DNA from: CALDSL01 sp039810245
GTDB lineage: Bacteria; Chloroflexota; Anaerolineae; Anaerolineales; Anaerolineaceae
Length of the DNA stretch: 64,000 nucleotides
Reading direction: 5' to 3'
Assembly: GCA_039810245.1 (NCBI GenBank)
Contig: JBDHWQ010000001.1
Span: 514,585 to 578,584, forward strand
The notes under the pieces were generated by a model, which saw only the letters and a program-made list of their open reading frames with translations, ran no database searches and had not been told where the DNA came from. Made by a program: the position numbers and the translations under genes. Shown here one piece after another: positions 27,945 to 33,828 of this stretch; positions within the stretch are counted from its first letter, which is position 1; every line of letters begins with the position of its first letter.

Positions 27945-29311
27945 GGCTGCGGCGCCTTCTCGCACCATTCCAGCAGCTCTTTGAGCTGCTGCATCTCGTT
28001 GGTGGCCTGGGTATGCAGGTAGCTATCCTGGCTCACCAGGTACAGCGTGCCGCGCACCAGCTGGCACAGAATATTCTCGCCATCCAGGCGCACGTCCGGG
28101 TTCTGCGCGCCCAGGTACTGCGTCACCTGGCTGGCATACGTCGTGACCGCGCTGCGCCGGCCGCGCTCGCGCTCGTAGGAGCGCATCTGGTCAATATACT
28201 CGCGCTCGCGCTGGGCGCGGAACAGCCAGGTGGATTTCCACATCGAGATGATCTGGTCTTCGATGGCCGGCGGGAATTTGAGGTACGGGATGGTGGTGCC
28301 TTCCAGCCGCACGCCGCGGCTCTGCAAAAGCTGGTACTCGCGGCTGACCATCACTTCCTGCACCGGCCGCCCCACCGCGTCGACGCCCATGTAGGTAGAC
28401 TGCGTGAGGCGCTGGCGCATCTCGCGCGCGATGTTCTGCAGCGCGGTCTGCTCGCCCGGCGCGGCGCTGAACAGCTCGGACAATGTATAGCGGCTGATGC
28501 ACTCTTTCCAGATATCCGCCGCGAGCTGCAGCGGCAGCCGGGTCAGGTCGCATTTTTTGGGCAGGCTGTCAGGCGTGGCGTTGGCGTCTACCGGCGTGGC
28601 GGTGATCACGCGGTTGACGGCCTCGTTGCTGTAGCCAAAGCGCGTGGCGCCCTGGTTCTGCTCCACGTCCAGCCGCACCGCCACGGTGATGCGCGGCGCA
28701 ATTTCGATGCCATCGCGGGTGACACCCTGCGTGCTGTAACGACGCTCCTGGCGTGCCTGGAACTCGGCGTCCGGTTCATCCCCGCGCTGCGGGGCAAACG
28801 GCTCGTCGGACTCCTTAGGCCCCACCGCCGACTTTTGCAGGTGCAGGTCAATCGTACCGGCCAGCCGCTCAAAGCGGCGGGTGAAGTACACCCCCGGCCC
28901 CACCGGGCCTACGAACTCGGCCGGGTTGCGCACCATGGCCGCGCTGGCGGTGTCCAAAATCACCACGCCCGGGCCGTTCTTTTCCTTGTCGGCCTTACGC
29001 TCTTTGATGTCGCCGTTCTCCACGCGCACCACCGGCCCGGCCAGCCCGGGGATGTACAGCAGCAGGCGCAGGAAGGCGCTCAGGCGGTGTTCCAACGTGC
29101 GCAGCGGCAGGGTAAACTGCGCGAAGAAAAACAGCCAGAAGAACAGCCCGCCGCCGCACAGGAACATATCCACCAGAATCTGGTCACTGTTTGCCGCCAT
29201 GCCGCCATCCAGCAGCATGAAAATCAGGTACACCAGCAGCGAAACACCGGCGACTGTCAGAGGTCTTCGAAATGGCGAGCGGGAGAGCCTGCGGGAACCC
29301 CTGCGTTTCAT
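27941..29311 (-). CDS. SPFH/band-7-like membrane protein (first of paralogous pair)
   Basis: 456 residues. A basic N-terminus precedes two membrane segments (VAGVSLLVYLIFMLLDG and LFFWLFFFAQFTLPL). The domain after them parallels the following gene: VVRVENGDIKER, ILDTASAAMVRNPAEFVGPVGP, TRRFERLAGTIDLHLQ, QGVTRDGIEIAPRITVAVRL and ALQNIAREMRQRLTQS. A charged helical region (WLFRAQREREYIDQMRSYERERGRRS) near the end fits the coiled coil seen in SPFH proteins. A -10 box lies eight bases before the ATG with no SD, so the message is probably leaderless. Function is unknown beyond the fold. Confidence 0.65.
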   Translation of the reverse strand: MKRRGSRRLSRSPFRRPLTVAGVSLLVYLIFMLLDGGMAANSDQILVDMFLCGGGLFFWLFFFAQFTLPLRTLEHRLSAFLRLLLYIPGLAGPVVRVENGDIKERKADKEKNGPGVVILDTASAAMVRNPAEFVGPVGPGVYFTRRFERLAGTIDLHLQKSAVGPKESDEPFAPQRGDEPDAEFQARQERRYSTQGVTRDGIEIAPRITVAVRLDVEQNQGATRFGYSNEAVNRVITATPVDANATPDSLPKKCDLTRLPLQLAADIWKECISRYTLSELFSAAPGEQTALQNIAREMRQRLTQSTYMGVDAVGRPVQEVMVSREYQLLQSRGVRLEGTTIPYLKFPPAIEDQIISMWKSTWLFRAQREREYIDQMRSYERERGRRSAVTTYASQVTQYLGAQNPDVRLDGENILCQLVRGTLYLVSQDSYLHTQATNEMQQLKELLEWCEKAPQP

Positions 29312-29319
29312 ATGCGTAT

Positions 29320-29325
29320 ATTATA
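29320..29325 (-). promoter_or_regulatory. -10 box for the SPFH-like pair
   Basis: TATAAT on the minus strand, eight bases before the ATG at 29311; no SD. No convincing -35. Confidence 0.45.
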
Positions 29326-29373
29326 GCAAAAGGCCGCGCTTCCAACATCACCATTCTCGCGCCGCTGCCGGAG

Positions 29374-29379
29374 TATAAT
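29374..29379 (+). promoter_or_regulatory. -10 box for the PHP-domain gene
   Basis: TATAAT seven bases before the ATG at 29387, no SD; a leaderless start is likely. It is divergent from the SPFH -10 box 50 bases away. Confidence 0.45.
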
Positions 29380-29386
29380 CTACGAA

Positions 29387-30097
29387 ATGGAAAGTTCCCC
29401 CACCCCCCAAGGCTGGCTGCGCGTGGAATTCCACTGCCACAGCATCTACTCGGCCGACAGCCTGAATACGCCCGAGGCGCTGGTGCGCGCCGCGCGCCGG
29501 CGCGGCATCGACCGCCTGATCATCACCGACCACAACCGCACCGCCGGGGCGCTGGCCGCGCAGCGGCTCGACCCGACGCGCATCATCGTGGGTGAGGAGA
29601 TCAAGACTACCAGCGGCGAGCTGCTGGCGGCATTTGTCACCCAGGAAGTGCCGCGCGGGCTGCCGCCCATGGAAGCACTCCAGCGCCTGCGCGACCAGGG
29701 CGCGTTTATCAGCGTGTCGCATCCCTTTGACCTTTCGCGCGATGGCTGGCCGCTGCCCGACCTGCTGGCCATCCTGCCCTATGTGGACGCGATTGAAGTG
29801 TTCAACTCGCGCTGCACCGCGGCGGTCATCAACCGGCAGGCCGCGGCCTTTGCCGCTGAACACAACGTGGCCGGCACGGTCGGTTCCGACGCGCATTCGA
29901 TCCTGGAGCTGGGGCGCTCCACGCTGCTGCTGCCGCCCTTCACCAGCGCCGACGGTCTGCGCGCCGTCATCCGCCAGGGGCAGGCGCGCACGCGCCTTTC
30001 CCACCCGCTGGTGCACCTGACCTCGGTGTGGGCGCGCATCGCCAAGCACGCGCGCCCGTCACTGGTTCCCCGCGCCGGCAGCCAGGCAAACGCTTGA
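29387..30097 (+). CDS. PHP-domain metal-dependent phosphoesterase
   Basis: 236 residues. The PHP metal motifs are present: VEFHCHSIYSADS (HxH), LIITDHNRT (DH), VGEEIKTTSG (Glu), ISVSHPFDLSR (His) and GSDAHSILELG (DxH). This matches stand-alone PHP proteins related to YciV/RnaseAM, which hydrolyse nucleotide 3',5'-bisphosphates or short RNA 5' ends; the precise substrate is not shown. The start at 29387 is supported by the -10 box seven bases upstream. The stop overlaps the -35 box of the tRNA-Leu promoter. The last 30 residues are basic and probably flexible. Confidence 0.85.
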   Translation: MESSPTPQGWLRVEFHCHSIYSADSLNTPEALVRAARRRGIDRLIITDHNRTAGALAAQRLDPTRIIVGEEIKTTSGELLAAFVTQEVPRGLPPMEALQRLRDQGAFISVSHPFDLSRDGWPLPDLLAILPYVDAIEVFNSRCTAAVINRQAAAFAAEHNVAGTVGSDAHSILELGRSTLLLPPFTSADGLRAVIRQGQARTRLSHPLVHLTSVWARIAKHARPSLVPRAGSQANA

Positions 30098-30121
30098 CGC
30101 CCGCCCGGCATCGGTTAAAAT
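30094..30121 (+). promoter_or_regulatory. Promoter of tRNA-Leu
   Basis: TTGACG (30094-30099), 16-base spacer, TAAAAT (30116-30121). Predicted start is about four bases before the tRNA. The -35 overlaps the stop codon of the PHP gene. Confidence 0.6.
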
Positions 30122-30131
30122 AAATCTGTAC

Positions 30132-30215
30132 GGGGCGGTGGCGGAATCGGCAGACGCAACGGACTTAAAATCCGTCGGTGGAGACATCGTGTGGGTTCGA
30201 CCCCCACCCGCCCTA
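30132..30215 (+). tRNA. tRNA-Leu (anticodon UAA)
   Basis: An 84-base class II tRNA. Acceptor stem GGGGCGG pairs with CCGCCCT (one G-U pair), discriminator A215. The D arm has GCGGAATCGGCAGACGC as in leucine tRNAs; the anticodon loop CTTAAAA gives UAA; the long variable arm is CGGTGGAGACATCG; the T arm is GTGGG-TTCGACC-CCCAC. CCA is not encoded. Its own promoter lies just upstream and a terminator just downstream. Confidence 0.95.
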
Positions 30216-30223
30216 TATCATAA

Positions 30224-30256
30224 AAAAACACCCGCGAATTTATCGCGGGTGTTTTT
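30224..30256. terminator. Bidirectional terminator after tRNA-Leu and tetR
   Basis: A perfect 14-base inverted repeat (30224-30237 / 30243-30256) with A- and T-runs and a five-base loop, between convergent tRNA-Leu and the TetR gene. Confidence 0.85.
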
Positions 30257-30265
30257 GGCATTGTT

Positions 30266-30862
30266 TCACCTTCCCAGCAGCTCGCTTTGTAATGCCCCTG
30301 CCAGCCAACGCTCGTACTGCTCGCCGGTCCAGCCGGAATGGGCTACCAACTGCTGGTAGACTTCGAACAGACACAGGGCCTGCAAGATCGCCGCGGCAAA
30401 ATCGACAGCCAGCCTGGGACGCAGGTGCGGCTCCAGCGTGCGCGCAAAAGTTTCCATCCCCTTGCGCCGCCCTTCCAGCGCTGCGGCCAGCTCGGCGGCG
30501 GCTTCGGCGTCCGCAATGGCCGCGCCCTGGTAGATGCTCACCACCTGGTAACCGGTTTCCCACTGCTGGCGCGTGGCCTGCGCCAGCTGCTCCAGCCGCT
30601 GCGCGGGAGTGGCGCTGCCCGGCTCGCCCAGGGTCACCTCGCGGATGTGCGAGCGCTGGTGCCAGGGCGCGCGGATGGCGCGCAGGACAGCGCGCTTGGA
30701 GCCATGTACGGCGTAGACCGTGCTGGCCGCCACCCCCGCCCGCTCGGCGATGGCTTCGATGGTGGTGCTGGCATAACCGCGCTCGAAGAACAGTTCTTGC
30801 GCGGCGGCCACAATCATTTCGGCGGTGGCCTGGGCCTGGCGCTGGCGTAATGTTGACTTCAT
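30266..30862 (-). CDS. TetR-family transcriptional regulator
   Basis: 198 residues from the ATG at 30862. The N-terminal helix-turn-helix is typical: MIVAAAQELFFERGYASTTI, AIAERAGVAASTVYAVHGSK. The C-terminal ligand domain is all-helical and not assignable. A consensus promoter (TTGACA-17-TATAAT) lies upstream and overlaps the divergent flavoprotein promoter, so it probably represses itself and that gene. The SD is weak (GAGG at long distance), and the frame is open to 30916, so an earlier start is possible but would not fit the promoter. Confidence 0.85.
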   Translation of the reverse strand: MKSTLRQRQAQATAEMIVAAAQELFFERGYASTTIEAIAERAGVAASTVYAVHGSKRAVLRAIRAPWHQRSHIREVTLGEPGSATPAQRLEQLAQATRQQWETGYQVVSIYQGAAIADAEAAAELAAALEGRRKGMETFARTLEPHLRPRLAVDFAAAILQALCLFEVYQQLVAHSGWTGEQYERWLAGALQSELLGR

Positions 30863-30878
30863 TTGTCCGTTTTGCCTC

Positions 30879-30907
30879 TTGACTCGGCTTCCATTTCGTA
30901 GTATATC
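30879..30907 (+). promoter_or_regulatory. Promoter of the flavoprotein gene
   Basis: TTGACT (30879-30884), 17-base spacer, TATATC (30902-30907). The following AT-rich 40 bases, which also contain the tetR -10 box, are the likely TetR operator region. Confidence 0.5.
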
Positions 30908-30930
30908 TATATTCAATAGAGTTAAGCTAT

Positions 30931-30959
30931 ATTATACGGTAAGCGAGGGCAACTGTCAA
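30931..30959 (-). promoter_or_regulatory. Perfect-consensus promoter of tetR
   Basis: Minus strand: TTGACA (30954-30959), 17-base spacer, TATAAT (30931-30936). The -35 touches the ATG of the divergent flavoprotein gene, so the two promoters face away over shared DNA. Confidence 0.75.
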
Positions 30960-32011
30960 TGGATGAAACGATGCACACGGTGATTATTGGCGGCGGGCAG
31001 GCCGGGCTGGCTGCCGGCTACCTGCTGGCGCAGCGCAGGTTGGAATTTACGATCCTGGACGAGAACCACCGCACGGGAGATGCCTGGCGCAAACGCTGGG
31101 ACAGCCTGCGCCTGTTTACCCCCAGCAAATATAACGGTTTGCCCGGGTTACCCTTCCCCAAACCGGCTTTCTACTTTCCCACCAAAGACGAAGCCGCGGA
31201 TTACCTCGAAGACTACGCCGGCCGGTTTCACCTGCCGGTGCGCCATGACGTAAAAGTGCGCTCCCTGGCCAGAGATGGATCGGGCTATGCAATTACCACC
31301 GGCAGCGAAAGCCTGCGCGCCCAGAATGTGATCGTCGCCACCGGAGCGTACCAGCGGCCGTTTATCCCGCCTATCGCGCGCGCGCTCGATCACGGCATTC
31401 TGCAGCTCCATTCCAGCACTTACTGCAACCCGGGGCAAATTCCGGCTCAGAACGTGCTGGTGGCCGGCGCGGGCAACTCGGGTGTAGAGATCGCCCTGGA
31501 GCTGGCGCGGGCTGGCAAGCGCGTGGCTCTTTCGGGGCGCAGCGTGGGGCGCATTCCCGCCGACAAACTTGGAAAAGTCCTCGGCGGGCGCCCGTACTGG
31601 TTTTTGATCAGCCGCGTATTGAGCGTAGCGACGCCGGTAGGGCGGAAAATGCGCGCCAATGTGGTCTACCACGGCGCGCCATTGATCCGCGCCAGCCGCG
31701 AGGAAGTAGCGCAGGCCGGCATCGAAATGCTGCCACGCATCAGCGGCACGCAGGAAGGTCGCCCGCAGCTCGAAGACGGGCGCAGCCTGCCGGTTGAGGC
31801 TGTGGTTTGGGCCACCGGCTTCCGCCCGGAATATTCCTGGATCAACCTGCCCATCTTCGACGAATACGGCTACCCGCTGCATCAGCGTGGAGTGGTAAGC
31901 GCTGCGCCCGGGCTGTACTTCCTGGGGCTGCCGTTCCAATCGGCGTTGAGCTCCGCGTTGCTGGGCGGGGTTGGCGCAGACGCGGCATACATCGTCCGCC
32001 AGGTGCGCTGA
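30959..32011 (+). CDS. FAD/NAD(P)-dependent flavoprotein monooxygenase (CzcO/FMO-like)
   Basis: 350 residues. Two dinucleotide folds: VIIGGGQAGLAAGYLL at the N-terminus (FAD) and VLVAGAGNSGVEIALELA near the middle (NADPH). Between them is WRKRWDSLRLFTPSKYNGLP, the conserved WxxRWxSLxLxTP segment of this group; ATGF (VVWATGFRPEYSWI) lies near the C-terminus. Such enzymes oxidise small lipophilic substrates, or reduce metals or disulfides in some CzcO annotations. It is controlled, by inference, by the divergent TetR protein whose -35 box overlaps its ATG. Confidence 0.85.
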   Translation: MDETMHTVIIGGGQAGLAAGYLLAQRRLEFTILDENHRTGDAWRKRWDSLRLFTPSKYNGLPGLPFPKPAFYFPTKDEAADYLEDYAGRFHLPVRHDVKVRSLARDGSGYAITTGSESLRAQNVIVATGAYQRPFIPPIARALDHGILQLHSSTYCNPGQIPAQNVLVAGAGNSGVEIALELARAGKRVALSGRSVGRIPADKLGKVLGGRPYWFLISRVLSVATPVGRKMRANVVYHGAPLIRASREEVAQAGIEMLPRISGTQEGRPQLEDGRSLPVEAVVWATGFRPEYSWINLPIFDEYGYPLHQRGVVSAAPGLYFLGLPFQSALSSALLGGVGADAAYIVRQVR

Positions 32012-32085
32012 TCGCATCCATTCGCTTGCCCGGTCGCTGTGCTATACCTGCAGCATCACCATAGCGAGCTGGCAGAGGTGAAGGA

Positions 32086-32230
32086 AGCGACCCTACGATC
32101 TGACCTGTTTGCAGCGGGCAATTGCCCTGTCATTTGAGGCGCGCGCAGGGCAACGGCCCATTCGGTGCGGTGCTGGTAGATGCGCAGGGCAGCCTGCTGA
32201 TCGAAGCGCAGAAAGCACATGGTGGGTTCT
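32086..32230 (+). pseudogene. Remnant of a zinc-dependent nucleoside deaminase (frameshifted, truncated)
   Basis: Two frames together spell the N-terminus of a cytidine/guanine/tRNA-adenosine deaminase-type protein: DLTCLQRAIALSFEARA in one frame, then QGNGPFGAVLVDAQGSLLIE in the next. These match the helix and first strand (NGPFGAVLVD) of the family. A one-base slip near 32147 joins them, there is an upstream in-frame stop, no start codon, and the zinc motifs (HxE, PCxxC) are missing. It is a decayed fragment beside the flavoprotein gene. Confidence 0.6.
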
Positions 32231-32240
32231 GGGAAAACGA

Positions 32241-32266
32241 TCGCCCGCGCCAGCTAGCGCGGGCGA
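32241..32266 (-). terminator. Terminator of the META-domain lipoprotein gene
   Basis: A perfect 10-base stem (TCGCCCGCGC / GCGCGGGCGA, six-base loop) followed on the minus strand by a T-rich run. Confidence 0.65.
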
Positions 32267-32275
32267 ATCTTCCCA

Positions 32276-33208
32276 TCACTCGAAAATCATCTGGCCGGAG
32301 TCCATCTCCAGCTCCAGCACGAGCTGTTTCTCGACGGTCAGGAAGCTGCGTACCTGGCTGAGCGCTTTGAGAAACGTTGTTTCCTGCGAGCCCTCACAAA
32401 ACATCTTCGTGGAAGCCAGCGGCCCGAAAGAAATCTGGTTGTCTTGCAGGGTATACGCTCCAAAGAAGCGGTTGCAGTCGGTGGTGCCGGTTACATTCCC
32501 ATCCGCGCCCAGCGTGATGGTGAAGGCGTCCGGCTGGCGTGGGCTGTCCAGCGCGCCGTCGCTCATCTGCGTGCGCACCCACTTCCACGTCCGGCCGGTG
32601 ATCTGCCCGGGCAAAATCGTTTCCACAAGTTTTCCATCCTCAACTTGAAAAGAACGGCTTACGCCGGCGGACGGCGGCGTGGTAAAGCTGTCCTCGGGCT
32701 TGCGGTCGGCATAGGTTACGGTGACCAGGCCGTTTTCCATGCGCATGGACTGCGGCGCGATGCGGTCGCCCAACAGGGCGGCATTTGTGCCGGTGTAACC
32801 GCTGCCCTGGCGCAGCGCGACAACCAGGTAGAAAAACGTGCCGCTGCCGCCGCCTTCCTGAGTCACCAGGAAGGCCGCATCCGCCTGGCCGTCGCCGTTC
32901 AGGTCGCCCACGGCATCGTTTCCAAAATAGCGCGTCACCACCCGGGCGGATGATCCCCCACCGGCCGGCGCTTCGGCAAGCCCGTCGACGAGCTGCACCC
33001 GTTCGCCTTCGATCGTAAATACCGCGCCGGTATAATCGCCGGTTTGGGGCGTGGCGGTTGGCGCGTGCGCGGTGGGAGCATTGCTTATGGGGGGTTGGGT
33101 GGGCGACGGGTAAAGTGTTGGCGTAGCAGGCGGTTGGCAGGCTGCCGGCAAAGCCGCCGCGAGGAAAATCACGAGCCAGAACTTGCGTTTAGAAAGCAAA
33201 TCGAACAT
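32276..33208 (-). CDS. META-domain (HslJ-like) lipoprotein
   Basis: 310 residues. Signal helix (WLVIFLAAAL) with lipobox PAAC, acylated Cys24, then a Pro/Thr linker. A middle domain contains VGDLNGDGQADAAFLV, an FG-GAP/EF-hand-like calcium-binding turn. The C-terminal 110 residues are a META/HslJ domain: TWKWV, DAFTITLGADGNVTGTTDCN, FGPLASTKMFCEGSQETTFL and FLTVEKQLVLEL. HslJ proteins are linked to heat stress and novobiocin resistance; their biochemistry is unsettled. The purine-rich SD sits almost against the ATG. It is convergent with the deaminase remnant. Confidence 0.75.
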   Translation of the reverse strand: MFDLLSKRKFWLVIFLAAALPAACQPPATPTLYPSPTQPPISNAPTAHAPTATPQTGDYTGAVFTIEGERVQLVDGLAEAPAGGGSSARVVTRYFGNDAVGDLNGDGQADAAFLVTQEGGGSGTFFYLVVALRQGSGYTGTNAALLGDRIAPQSMRMENGLVTVTYADRKPEDSFTTPPSAGVSRSFQVEDGKLVETILPGQITGRTWKWVRTQMSDGALDSPRQPDAFTITLGADGNVTGTTDCNRFFGAYTLQDNQISFGPLASTKMFCEGSQETTFLKALSQVRSFLTVEKQLVLELEMDSGQMIFE

Positions 33209-33360
33209 TCTCCCTTATCGTTTGGTTGTACTGCGTTAATCAGTCAGACGCGCAAAGCGGAGAAAAGTTCCCGCCCGGCCTTGCGCGTGCCTCGCCGCGG
33301 CAGATACGGTACAATATTCATCCAGGCAGGCGCCGGCCTGCAAAACGTTTGAGGTGAAAG

Positions 33361-33795
33361 ATGACGCACGTCGAATCCGATACCCTTCCGGCCGGACCCG
33401 GGCGGCATGTGGAAGTGGAAATCCAATACGACCATGGGGAAGTCGAACAGCTCAGCCTGGATATCGTGCCGGATGAAGCCGCAGATTTTGCGCGCGGGAT
33501 GCTGGGCGAGAGCACGCCGCTGGCGCAGGCCATCGCCGGCAAAATGGCGGGCAGCCGCGTGCCCTACCCCGTGGGCGACGCGCGCGAGGTGCGCGTGCTG
33601 GCCGTGCGCGCCGAGCTCGAAGGCCGGCCGGTGGACCTGACCCAGCGCCGCGCGGACACCGAGCGCGAAGCAGTGCGCAAATCCGACCAGACAAACCTGA
33701 TCATTTTCGCCTCGTCGGTCAACAACAAGTGGGGTGATTACGACCCCGGCGCGCTGCTGGATGAGGACGAGCAGAAACCCGGCAAAGACGAATAA
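33361..33795 (+). CDS. GreA/GreB C-terminal-domain-like protein
   Basis: 144 residues. The central part resembles the FKBP-like C-terminal domain of transcript cleavage factors: YDHGEVEQLSLDIVPDEAAD, then LGESTPLAQAIAGKMAGSRV and PYPVGDAREVRVLAV. The N-terminal coiled coil that reaches the RNA polymerase active site is absent, so it is not a GreA itself; it may bind polymerase at the same site and modulate it, as Rnk does (inference). The acidic tail ends DEDEQKPGKDE. GAGGTG lies seven bases before the ATG. A terminator follows immediately. Confidence 0.6.
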   Translation: MTHVESDTLPAGPGRHVEVEIQYDHGEVEQLSLDIVPDEAADFARGMLGESTPLAQAIAGKMAGSRVPYPVGDAREVRVLAVRAELEGRPVDLTQRRADTEREAVRKSDQTNLIIFASSVNNKWGDYDPGALLDEDEQKPGKDE

Positions 33796-33827
33796 TTGCG
33801 CGGCTGCTTTCGCAGCCGCGCAATGGT
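33795..33827. terminator. Bidirectional terminator
   Basis: A 13-base perfect stem (33795-33807 / 33812-33824), TTTC loop, between the GreA-like gene and the convergent VIT-VWA gene. Confidence 0.75.
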
Positions 33828-33828
33828 T

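Noticed and set aside
28013..29326. 437-codon open frame on the plus strand opposite the SPFH-like gene
   Set aside because: His/Gln/Arg-rich shadow without motifs; the minus-strand frame has membrane helices and a paralog next door.
32109..32648. 179-codon plus-strand frame across the META lipoprotein gene end
   Set aside because: Only its first part resembles a protein (the deaminase remnant); the rest is antisense to the META gene.
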